This document shows positions 12,048 through 24,317 of a stretch of 64,000 nt of DNA, one piece after another. The stretch lies in assembly GCA_028015205.1 (NCBI GenBank), contig CM051519.1, positions 92,773,539 to 92,837,538 of the forward strand, in the 5' to 3' direction. The first letter of the stretch is position 1, and each line of letters starts with the position of its first letter. Under the pieces are notes generated by a model, which had not been told where the DNA came from, ran no database searches, and saw nothing but the letters and a program-made list of their open reading frames with translations. Source of the DNA: Mytilisepta virgata. Taxonomy: Eukaryota; Mollusca; Bivalvia; Mytilida; Mytilidae. The position numbers and the translations under genes were made by a program.

Positions 12048-15000
12048 GGAGGAAGAGAAAAATTCATTCCTGGGCATGGAGACTACTCAGAAAGAATTAG
12101 ACTTTCATTCTTAGTCTTAAGTTGTACATTTTTGTACATTATTATAAGCTAGTCAACTATATTAAATATTATACCAAGTAGAAATACAACACTTATTTGT
12201 TTGCATTGTTTTACAGATTTTTTTCCAAGTTTGTGCTCCTTTTTGTTTTGTATCAAAAATTAAGAATATCTTAACATTTTTTGAGATGTAAATATAATTT
12301 TGTTTGTAATCCATTGTAGTCAGAATTGGAAGAAATGTCTCACAAATTTCACCAGTGAAAATCATCTTGGTCTTGTTATTTAAACAGATTGACATAAATT
12401 ATCATACAAATATAAGCACATCAGCTGAGCTAAGCTCAGAATTTTTGCATATGGTTCATTGATATATTTTTGGAAATATTTCCATTTGATAACACAGAGT
12501 TTCAGTAATTTGAGTCACAAATATTGTAATAAAATAAGTCTTATTTCAAAAGTCATGAAAATGTTTTATTGTGTAATCAGTTTAGTTTTAAAGATACTTA
12601 TATAATGGTCTAAGTGTTTTTAAAACTGTTTAACCAGACTTAACCTCCAAAAGCCATCTTAAAACTTTTCTAAAAATGTTAGCAATGGAAGACAAAATGT
12701 GTACCTAAAAGAAAGCGTCAGTGATCTCTTCAGAATTGTGGAGCTAATTGGTTTTTTCCTTTTTTGCTTTGCTTAAAATATGAAATTTTAGATTGCAAAT
12801 TATTCAATTTGTTATAAAAACAGCATTTTTCTTGTTTAGAGATAATTTATAGAGAGAATGTGTTCTTGGACTTTAAGCATAATATTGGAATGGTAGAGGC
12901 AAGGTATGTTATTAAGGTACAAATGTATTATGTTATCAAATTTTAAACTTTGTTATCCAAAATCAGGGTTTTAATTGTCAGATTCAAAGTGCCTTTCACA
13001 AAAGTGTGAATAAATTCAGTGGTGGATTTTTGTATGTTTAAACAAATGAAATAAAGTAAACTGAGGATATTCATGAAAAACTAGTCATCTTTAAAATAAA
13101 ATCGATTCAGATACAGATAAAGTGTCCTTCAAACAAGTCAAAAATCAATGAATCGGAACTGTTGACCTTTCCATTCATCTATCTAAAAGTTATTTATGCA
13201 TCAACATAAATCAGTTCTGCTATTACAAGACAATTAACCACTGTTTTTTGGCCTTTTATCCAAGTCTACATTATATTTAAAGTACATTCTTTTGTAAGAC
13301 ACAAAAGTTGCTGAGTTGGCAGAAATCATCATCTTGATAATACAGATGTTAAGTATCTATCTTAATTACCCATGTAGATTTCTTAATCTACTTTTAGCAA
13401 GGTGGGTTTTTTTTATGTTATTCGTGTATTTGGTTTGATTGGCTGTTCCATTGCTCTGGTTGTGTCTTAAAAATGACAGTTTTTCATGCAAAAGTTATGA
13501 GCCCTTTGTTATGAAAGAAATTCATACATGTTGGAGGGGTCATCTGATTTGCATTTAAAATTTAATGAAATAATAATTTTGGTTGTCAATCATGTTTTCT
13601 TAATTTTGTCATTTCTATAATTTAAAAATCTTGATTTTAATCAATGATCATAAAATTTATTTTTCCTGGCAGTGGGTTTCATTTTCTAATATATTCAATT
13701 TTTTTTCAAATGCTTAAATATCCTCGTCTTTGGTAAGACAAGGTGTTCACGGGTATTAAAGAAAAGTGCTGATAATGCACTTTTTATGTGTCTGATGTTT
13801 TTGTATTATAAATTGCTTTTAGGGATATGGTATATATTTATAGAGGTAATAAGAATGTGCACAGAATTGCACTTCACATCAGACAAAAGTGTTGAAATTT
13901 TCTGATGCAGTGAAACATGTCTGAAGAATGGCATCTAATTAAGAAAATTCACAAAATGTAGTAGAATCACATTTTAAAATAAAATGACAATATCTCGATT
14001 GGTATGACAACTTAAAGCTGTAGTGTGTAATTTTTTAAACAGATCAAACAATTTCTTTTGGATTCAAAGCAAAAATATATATTATAACTTAACAAAATAC
14101 CAAGGAGAAACAAAAAATCTTAACTTAAATTTATTGGCTATTTTAGGCAAGTTTCACTGTTGTATATAGCTATGGCATCAAGCTTTTTAGGATATGTTTT
14201 TTTTGTACTTTTTTAGCAATTATTTGCGTCACATAATACTCATTAGTTCAGCTGCTTGGTAATCTTTAGTGCAAAATATGGTTCACATAATACAAAAAAC
14301 ATAAATCCACCACTGAATTTGATATTGTTAATATATTGATAAAATTAAAAAATACTTTGTTCCTTTGCAACATCATTGAGCACTGTGCTATTCATTTTAT
14401 GAAATAATGTCAAACAGGATATTATATAAAAGGAATTACTCCTTTTTTTCCTTGATCTCAATTTTCCTACTGTACTCTCAGATTGCAAAAATGACCCCCC
14501 CCCCCTTTCAAAAAAATTATAATATATATGTACATAAGCCCATTCCATTTGTAGTGATGATCCTCTTGTAAATGGTCAATTTGTATGTAGCATTACGTTA
14601 GTGGGTGCCTCGTTTGTAAGACAAAAAAAAGCATGTGGTCTAAGGGAAGCAAGTCAAAATAAAAATTCACAATAGATAAAAAATTATACATGACAATCAA
14701 ACAAACCATTTTCAGGATGTCATTCATCATTTTTGTTTTTGTTTTTTTTAATTTTATATTTTGAAATTATGCAACACAATTTTCATACTATCATATACAT
14801 CTAGCAGAAAGATTGTGGTACATTTTTTCTTAAATAGAAAAAATTAAGTTTTTGGAAAAGTTAAAAATAAACTAGGCGCCCACATTTATTTCTTGTATTG
14901 ACATAAGAATAGGTCCTCCATATTTGAATATTCATGTAATGTATATAAGCATATTTACACCTTTATGAATATTCATATTTTAACAATATATAGTGCTGTA

Positions 15001-16340
15001 AATATGGAGCGGACAGTGGTTAGGATGGGCAAAAAAAACTTTAAAAAATATGGGGTTGGAAAAGGGTGGTTAGTTGTAAGATATTGTAGGGAACAAAAAA
15101 TACAAAAAAAAATTAAAATGTTGTTGCACTTCTTTGTCAGTCTTTCTTGAACACAAGCTTTAATTGATTGCAGTGTTGCAATTACTAAATAATTAATATT
15201 AATCTCGCGTTTAAGAAATGGTGGAATTTTGGAGAGTGTAATCATATTTTCTACATTTCAGAAAATTCCAGTTTTTTGTTGTAGAAAATGCAAACATTCA
15301 TCAGAATTTTATTATTTCTGAAGATAATTGTATTTTTGTAAAAATATTTGTGCTCAGTGATATTAATCAGTAATATGTAGACAGATATTGAAATTATCTT
15401 GTTGTTTATGACTATTTATCTGTTTTCTGATATGAAATATCTCACATGTGAAATAGAAAAAAAATCAACAAAAAAATAATAAAAAATAAAATGAATTTTT
15501 TATTGTTTCTTGCCATTCAAATATGAGTATAAGTGGATAAGCCTGTGTAGTGGAAAATTTTGTTCAATTTCTTGATGTTGGTTAAGAATTTTGGTGTTCA
15601 GCATGTGGTAAGTTTACTTAAATCACCAGAGATCAATTATTTTATTAGATACTTAATAAAAAGATGATTGGATTTTGTGAAATTTTTGCTTGAATTCCTA
15701 CCACTTGTTTTGTAAATCAACTATTGGCAGAGCATGGCTAATCCTTTTACTTCATCGGAGTGAAACATTGGACTATTTTCAGTTTGTTTTAGTTTTAGAG
15801 CATTGCTCTTGTAACAGACACTGCTGCTGATTTGCATATATACTACTAAGAAAAAAGCAAACACTTGTATACATCAGAATATTCTGTAGTTCATTTTGCC
15901 ACACATAAAAAAATACTGGCAGAAAATTTATCTTTTAGTATAATGAATGGTTTATTGGAGATATTTGTTTGACAGATAAACTTCAAAAGCCTGATGATAA
16001 AGCTTTGTATCATTAATGAGCAAATCTAAGGATTCCTACAATTTGACTAATTAGTTAATGATGAAATATGCAAATTTATTCAGTACCTCTTCAGCATGAC
16101 TCCAATAATTTATAGTTTACCAAGTGGTTTCAGAAAAGAAAATTGCCTTCATTGTTAATGAATTACCCAAAATTCAACAAAAAGCTAAGGATTATCTCCC
16201 TCTTGTATAGGCATCACTTGTCTTGCACATCAGCATCACACTTTTTTTCTCACCACCTATGAATAGATTACAATGAAACTTTCCAGGAATCTTCAGTATA
16301 AATTGATGCCATTGTACATCATCTCTTATCTTATTTTTAG

Positions 16341-17942
16341 CTCACCTGGCCTAAAAGGCCATGTGAGCTTTTCTCATCACTTGGCGTCTGTCGTCGTCGT
16401 TAACAATTTTTCAAACATCTTCTCCTCTGAAACTACGGAATGGATTTGGATAAAACTTAGCATGATTGTTCCTTAGGGTATCCTGCACAAAGTTTATGCT
16501 TCGATTTTTGATCCGTCGAAAAACATGGCCACTGTTACTAAAAATAGAACATAGGGGTCAAACAACAGTTTTTTGCAAGTATCTCAAAAATCATTAGGTT
16601 ACGGCAAATTCTGGCAGGTTGAAAGTGTTCAGCATGATGAGAGCTACCTGTGTGCTGATTTTAGTGAAAATCTGTCAACTGATGTTAGAGTTATTGCCCT
16701 TTTTTGACATTTTTGGCTTTTTTTTATGTTATTATTTCAAAAATCTTCTCTTCTGAAACTAATGAATGGATTTGGATAAAATTTAGCATGATTGTTCCTT
16801 AGGGTATCCTGCACAAAGTTTATGCTTTGATTTTTGATCCGTCGAAAAACATGGCCACTGTTACTAAAAATAGAACATAGGGATCAAACAACAGTTTTTC
16901 GCAACTACCTCAAAAATCATAAGGTTATGGCAAATTCTGGCAGGTTAAAAGTGTTCAGCATGATGAGAGCTACCTGTGCTTATTTTCGTGAAAATCTGTC
17001 AACTGATGTTAGAGTTATTGCCCTTTTTTGACATTTTTGGCTTTTTTTTTGTTATTATTTCAAAAATCTTCTTCTCTGAAACTACTATTCAAAATCAAAT
17101 GAAACTTGGTATGATTGTTCCTTAGGGTATCCTGCAAAAAGTTAATGCTTGGATTTTTGATTGGTCGAAAAACATGACCACCCTTACTAAAAATAGAACA
17201 TAGGGTTCAACATGCTGTTTTTTGCTATTTTTTCCTGAATTATAGAAATAAAATGAAGATGAAAGCTACTTTCAAGGCAAACATGGTATCCCGAGTTGAA
17301 TGGTGATGATGAAAGTTTGTTTTGGACGGCCATTTTTAAAATGGCTGCCATTTTCCTGCCATTTTTTACACTTGCTCGGATTTCAACAATATTTGGTTTT
17401 TAAAGTAAACATGGTATCCTTAGTGTATGGTGATGATGAGAATGTTGTATAACAATGATTAAACTTCATAATATGTGAGCTTTTAATTGCCATCACTTGG
17501 TGTCTGTCATCATCGTTGTTAACAAAATTTCAAACATCTTCTCCTCTGAAACTACTAGGGGGATTTGGATTAAACTTGATTGTTCCTGCAATATTTCCTT
17601 TTCAAGTACAATAAAAAGCCTTAACCCACAATTTTTACATAACTTCTTTCAAACATTTTAAAAACGAAGACAACATATAGACCAAAAGATTTATACTTGT
17701 ATTTGAAGATGAATTAAAGCTTGTATTTTGTATTGTGAATCATCAGATTGACCATGACTGTATCTTAATCAAGCGTAGGGAGAACTCATGCCCATTTCTT
17801 TCGAGAGGTTCTTGAAAGGCTTTTAAAGGTATTTTCAGAATTTTACGTGACCTTTAATACTCAGTTTAATTTAAAACAAACATTAATAAATTAATTTCGT
17901 TTATAGTGCATTGTTTGCCATTCAGGCTCTTGAGAGCCTCTT
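16341..17942 (+). mobile_element. Interspersed repeat with hairpin ends and ~325-bp internal tandem copies
   Basis: The left end is the palindrome GCTCACCTGGCC...GGCCATGTGAGC. The right end has AGGCTCTTGAGAGCCTC. Inside, a ~325-bp segment starting CTCTGAAACTA occurs at about 16427, 16752 and 17076, with a decayed fourth at 17540. I recognise the left-end sequence as a common molluscan repeat. It has no long ORF. Confidence 0.7.
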
Positions 17943-19184
17943 GTTTTTATCAGAATGATTTTTGGAATTTCCATTTAAGGACATGGATGTCAAGATTATT
18001 TCTGTAATGTCTTTGAGAAAATATCAGTTAATGTAATATGGGAGACAACTCCAACAAGTATCAGTTAAATTTGATAACATCTCATGCTGTAATAAATACT
18101 GTTATCCATTTCAAATACAGTGATTTTTTTGTTTGACCAGTTTTGCCATATAATTGAAGTCCATTTTAAGGACTTTACTTCAATAAAATACTTATTTGCA
18201 ACTCCTCCTTAGCCAGTGATTGATGCAAGTGTTCCTGTTCTGGCTTTTAACATTTTCAGCCTTTGTACACAAGTGATAAGTACCTATCCCATGCATTAGA
18301 TTTGCTGTCAACATATTTATTGCTACCACAGAGCGATTACCTGTGCTGGTTAAATTCAGTTCCCTGAGGCCATCACCAGCTCAGTGGCCAGTATTTCAAT
18401 ATTGGCATTACAATACTTACAATTTTGGAACATTGAAAGAAACTAATGAGTATCTCTATTATGCATGAATAGCTCTGACCTGTCATGGTTGATGATTTAG
18501 GCAACTGAATTTGTTCATCATTTTGGGTTATTGTCTTAGCTCTCAATATTTATGGCCTTTTGCACAACTGACAGGTCAGATTTCAATAAAATATGCAAAT
18601 CTTATGATTTGAAACCTTTATAATTACTCAAAATACTAGTCCATATAGGAATTTTTTATCAGTGACCTGATAGGACAACCACTGCATGACTTGAAGGGTT
18701 GGAACTGGCCCACAACTAAAACATGAAGTAAATTCACCACTTATGCCAGTATTTAACTCTAGCTCTGATTTCAAGTTTGTGTCTGTAGTGGAAAACTGAA
18801 AATGGTTTTATTTTTAATATGGTATAATTTTCTGCAAATGTTTGTCATAGTGTTTTTATCACCTACTCAATAAAATTATTAAATATATGTTGTGGTAGAG
18901 TTATAAAATATATCAATTTTGTGTACTTCCTCAACTTATTCCGAATTCAATTATTGGCCATCAGACTGCTTGGAATTTAAAATTTGAGGAAAATCTCTGA
19001 GAAGTTTTATGAAACCTGGCCTCAATGTACCGGTAATGTAAGTGACAACATCACTTTGCTTGAACATTTCCAGTCAAATGACAATGTGTGCAACCCAGAT
19101 TTAAAAAAAAGATTGGATGAGAATTTATTAATACATTACAGCCTCCTGAAAAAAAAAAATACTAATATAGTAAAAAACAATTTA
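17943..19184. other. Intergenic sequence / APMAP 3' UTR
   Basis: 18,180-18,540 is richer in G+C than its surroundings but has no tRNA-like boxes or ORF. The part next to 19184 should hold the APMAP 3' UTR. Confidence 0.5.
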
Positions 19185-19406
19185 TTATATATTATTGTTT
19201 AAATTATCCAAATTTAGTTGTCCAATAAATGGAATTTTAAAATTTCCAATATATAATGTATTGTTAAACTCAAATCCTTCTCCTGCTGCTGGAATCACAT
19301 GTGCTGAAGGGTCATGCATACTGGAAACTACACGACCATTGTTGTCATACTCCAGGATAATGGAATGTTTAGGAACAAACACATCAAACAAAGCCAAAGG
19401 TGTGAT
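19185..19406 (-). CDS. APMAP: APMAP terminal exon
   Basis: The acceptor is a T tract ending in CAG above 19406. It encodes ITPLALFDVFVPKHSIILEY, a middle part with MHDP, and LYIGNFKIPFIGQLNLDN, ending in TAA at 19187-19185. An AATAAA overlaps just past the stop on the minus strand (19186-19181), though the real polyadenylation site may be further away. Confidence 0.94.
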   Translation of the reverse strand: MTPLALFDVFVPKHSIILEYDNNGRVVSSMHDPSAHVIPAAGEGFEFNNTLYIGNFKIPFIGQLNLDNLNNNI

Positions 19407-22400
19407 CTGAAAAAAAAAATTAACATAAATTTAGTGGAAATGAATGTTTTAAACACACCTATAACTTAATATTTTATATCTCAATAAACACAGGATACAA
19501 ATTTGCAAACAATACACATTTTTGTATAAAACTTATCAGGTACACTTGTTACCAAAACTTGGAAAGCTGAAAATAATCACTAAATCAACGTAAACAATAG
19601 CAGAGGTGTTTTCAGTAATGATAATGATTTTTGTCAGTAATTTGGACCCTTTGTCAGTAATCTCAAATTTCAGCATGAAAACTACCATAGGGACACGCCA
19701 TGAAAACAGCTTATATTGTTTTTATCATTAATTGTTAAAACGCTTTCCGTAACTGGAAAATCAAATGCAATTACAAAGCATTTACATGACTGAGAATAAA
19801 AAAAATTTGGGTACAAATCCAGAAAGTGTAATTTCTGGAGGTAAATCCGTAATCCGCATTTGGAATCTAAAATCTGGGACAATTACGGAAATTCCATAAT
19901 AGTAAACACCTCTGCAAGAGAACTAAACAGGCCAAAACAGTTTTGCCAACTTTGCCCGAGGTAGCAAAATGTTATGTTCTGATTTAAGGTTTTGGTATCT
20001 CTTAGGTAAATAGGAAAAAAACTGAATTCAAAAAATTTTGATGTTTCAAGGATACTGAAATTTATGGTTTTGAAAATTACACAATATGAGATATGTATTC
20101 TGTTGACTTTTAAAATAAATTCATGAATATACTGCTCCAATAAAATTCCAAGAAGCAGCCATCTGAGTCACAGCAAGTCAAATTTTCCTTAATCACCGTT
20201 TGGAACTGCTCATCCGCCGTACCATCCTCCAAAGTCAGGGAGCCTGGTGTGTGACCTAGAAAATTCTACCTACGACGCAAATGGATTCTCTTGTGAACGT
20301 GAGAAGAACCAATGAAAATCTTTTACTTCCAACACACAAAATATGAATGTGTAATGTCAGGGGTTTGTAGGAACGAACGTGGGTACAAAACCCTGAGTTG
20401 GGAGGATGCCTCTGTACTATTGTTAAAATACATATTTTTTTCTTCAAATAAATCTGCTCATAAAACATCCGACTTGCAGCAACAACACTATTACTCCATA
20501 AAAGAAAAGATAATCATAAAAATTTACACAGGACAATCTCTATATGTTTTTTTCAATTGGTAATTCAATAACGCATTCACCTTATCCTTTCATTTGCATA
20601 CAATACCTTTGCTATGAACTTTTTTAAACCAGGATATGGCCCAACAAGATCTAGGAATGGGCCAAGACGACTGATGCCTTCATATCGAACAGCTCCAAGT
20701 CCAACATAAAAGTTTCCATAACTGTTTAGCTTAATATTATCAGCATAACCTGGTAAATTTTCAGCAAAAATGTCAGATTGTCCTTTCTTTGGTCCTTGCA
20801 AGTAATATCTGAAAATATACAACGGGAAAGCAATTGAATACATTTCAGCATATTTTTATAAATGTATTCTGATGAAAAAACTGATGACAAATCTACTGTG
20901 AGTATTAGCCTTGTATTTTAAATGAAATTTGGATATATTTGCAATTGGCCTATCAAAACCTAGATCATACTTTTCTTCAAAACTCCTTCATATCAATATT
21001 TTGTCACATAACAGTAAATTCTATATGATATTTGTCATGTGCAAACTAGAGGCTCCCAGCAGCCTGTATCGCTCACCTTGAAAACATTTGCAGAATAAAC
21101 TGTCTATGTCCATCTTTACTAGCAGTCTGGAACATTTCTGTCAAGTTCATAAAATTGTCCACTGGCTTCAAACAAGAAGATCTTTTAGTAAACTTTTCCA
21201 TAAGGTCCTATGTTAAACTATGTTTGGCTCTGAATGGCTGACGGGGTCATTGAATACAATTGTGAAAGAGGACCACCTAAGCACCATTGATGCCAAGTTT
21301 TGGTCCAATTGGCCAAATGGTTTCAGTCAAGAAGATCTTTAACGTAAATTTCCCTTGGGTCTTATGTTAAACTATTTTCAGCTCTGACGGCCATCTTGGA
21401 TGACAGGCAGGTCATCGAATACAATTCTGACAGAGGACCACCTAGGGACCATTGCTGCCAAGATTTGTTCCAAACAGCCCAGTGGTTTTAGAGGAGAAAA
21501 TCTTTAAAGGAAAGTTTATGATGACGACAGATGACGAACGCCAAGTGATGGCAACAGCTCACATCCTAACATTTTTAACAAATGTGATTAGAACTGGGTA
21601 AGAAATCAAAACTGTTTAGGCAATGCATTGTAGTGGCAAATTTGTGTAACTTCATGTAACTTTTTAAGTCTGCTGATGCTCAATCTTTGATAAAAAAACA
21701 TTTTTCCAAAAAGAAGAGAAAAATCTTTAAGAATTCCAATGACTTTACCTACGTAGAAGACAGATATTCATTTCAGATATAACTACGAAACTTCCGTCAG
21801 CAGAGATAGCTACTCCATTGGGCAGATACATATTGTTCAGTAACAACTTTAATACATATGTATCTGGATTGAAGCTTAAGAATCTACCAGTGTTTCTCAG
21901 TTCCATAACCTGAAAATTATGCAATTTTCATTATTAAGGAATTATAATGGAATATAATGACAACTAGAAAACTGACATGTCAGCAAGGGACCTGCTGGTT
22001 ATTGCCAGGAGCTGCACATGGGTAGATGTGGGATTATTTTAATAGTAGTGTTATAGATTTTCTGTCTTATTGACAATAACTCCGTATCTACTTTGATCTA
22101 TGTAATGATAGGGAAAGCAGATACATGTGAAACTTTATTTAGTTTATCTTATGGAAATGTCAATAAAAATTTGGTTATGATCACTGTAGGAAGTCCATAT
22201 ACTGAATAATGTAGGATGCAGAGACATGTTCCCCCACATGGTCAATATGAGATCCGTTCTGAGATGTTTATAACTGAGAGAATCATTGTGCATCTAAATA
22301 TGTAACTTTATTGAAAGATTTATTGAGATTCAAGTTAAAGTGTCTTGTAATGATGATAATAGTTCTATTATGGGTTTTAATAAAGTTGTCTGTGAGACTG

Positions 22401-24281
22401 GTGTATGAAGTGGGCTGTATAATAGCAAAATGGTGAAAGTAAAAAATGAAAGGGAGCTTGCTTTGTTTGATCAGTTTCAACAATGTGTATAGGAATTATG
22501 AGAATCAGTCAAAGCTAACTTGATTAATCATACAACATAATACATTAGTGATATGTTTACACAAATAAATAAAGTCCCTCTGGAAAGTCAAAAGTGAAAA
22601 TCAGACAAAAAGAAGGGCGCTTTGTTTTATTGTGAATAAAAATCACAAGAATTGGTCAAAGCTAACTTGTATTATCGTACGACAAACGAATATGCTAACA
22701 CCAATAAATAAAGTCCCGTTACTCTAGAATGACAATGGTATAAACCATCAAAAATAAAAAGGTTCTTTTCTTTTAATCATATTTTGTATATAAATCAGAA
22801 GAATCATTCAAAGCAAATTTGAGTTATTGAACGACTGAGGAATACGCCTCAAAACCGTCAAAGTCCTATAACTCTGTAATTACAATGGTGAATATCGTCA
22901 AAAGTGAAAAAGAGCTTTGTTTAATCAATCTCAACAATGTGTAGAAAACTCATGAGAATCTGTCAAAGCTAACTTGAGTTATCATACTAAAAAGGAATGT
23001 GCTTACTGCAATAAACAAAGTCTCGTAACTCTGGAATGAAAAAAAGCAAAACTAGCAAAAATTAAAGAACCTTTGTGAGCACGCTCACATACCCCACGTC
23101 TTCATATTGTCACTGGAGAAACAAAATCTCACTTCACAAGTAAAATGAACACAATCAAATGCTTACCTTCACATATTTATCCTAATTTGAATGGCAGCAT
23201 ATTGGGAAATTTAAATTCCAAGCGAGAGTAGTCAACAGTAATAGTATAGTGAGGCAAATAAGTTCAAAGGGGTGTAACTCCTAGAAAAAAAATTGAATCG
23301 TAATTTCCTGTCGATATGCACATCTACGTAGTATGTCCTTATTATCTGAAAAGGTTTCATGAAATTCTGTTGTGTGGTTTGAGAGGAGTTGCGATGACAA
23401 ACTGTTGCAGTAGTACATTAAAGTAAATTAGTTCAAAGGGGCGTAACTCCTAGAAAAAAAATTGAATCGTAATTTCCTGTCGATATGCACATCTACGTAG
23501 TATGTCCTTATTATCTGAAAAGGTTTCATGAAATTCTGTTGTGTGGTTTGAGAGGAGTTGCGATGACAAACTGTTGCAGTAGTACATTAAAGTAAATTAG
23601 TTCAAAGGGGCGTAACTCCTAGAAAAAAAATTGAATCGTAATTTCCTGTCGATATGCACATCTACGTAGTATGTCCTTATTATCTGAAAAGGTTTCATGA
23701 AATTCTGTTGTGTGGTTTGAGAGGAGTTGCGATGACAAACTGTTGCAGTAGTACATTAAAGTAAATTAGTTCAAAGGGGCGTAACTCCTAGAAAAAAAAT
23801 TGAATCGTAATTTCCTGTCGATATGCACATCTACGTAGTATGTCCTTATTATCTGAAAAGGTTTCATGAATTTCTGTTGTGTGGTTTGAGAGGAGTTGCG
23901 ATGACAAACTGTTGCAGTAGTACATTAAAGTAAATAAGTTCAAAGGGGCGTAACTCCTAGAAAAAAAATTGAATCGAAATTTCCTGTCGATATGCACATC
24001 TACGTAGTATGTCCTTATTATCTAAAAAGGTTTCATGAAATTCTGTTGTGTGGTTTGAGAGGAGTTGCAGTGACAAGATGATACTTTGGTATTTTAACTG
24101 AAAATAGTCTAAGTCCCACAACTCCCACAAAAATTATCCAATCAATATGGTGGTATAGTATGCACATATACACATCATAACCAACAATCCTACTAAATAT
24201 GAAAGCAATCCGTCAAGCGGTTACAGAGGAGTTGCAGTGACAAGAACAGGACTGACGGACGGACTGACGGACGGACGGACG

Positions 24282-24317
<36 letters not shown>

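Larger units (their letters stand above)
11647..16340. other. RASSF 3' UTR and intergenic sequence
   Basis: AT-rich, with a C-tract at 14495-14507 and many AATAAA copies. No exon or RNA gene recognised apart from the X-box noted at 12034. Confidence 0.6.

Noticed and set aside
18180..18540. G+C-richer patch as a possible exon or RNA gene
   Set aside because: No open frame with splice sites, no Pol III boxes, and no recognisable RNA structure.
20577..20606. Longer APMAP exon using the GTGAAT donor below 20581
   Set aside because: It shifts the frame relative to the next exon and adds residues absent from the family.
24256..24291. (GGAC)n run as an independent microsatellite or CRISPR-like repeat
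   Set aside because: It is the usual end part of the surrounding non-autonomous element, and the genome is eukaryotic.
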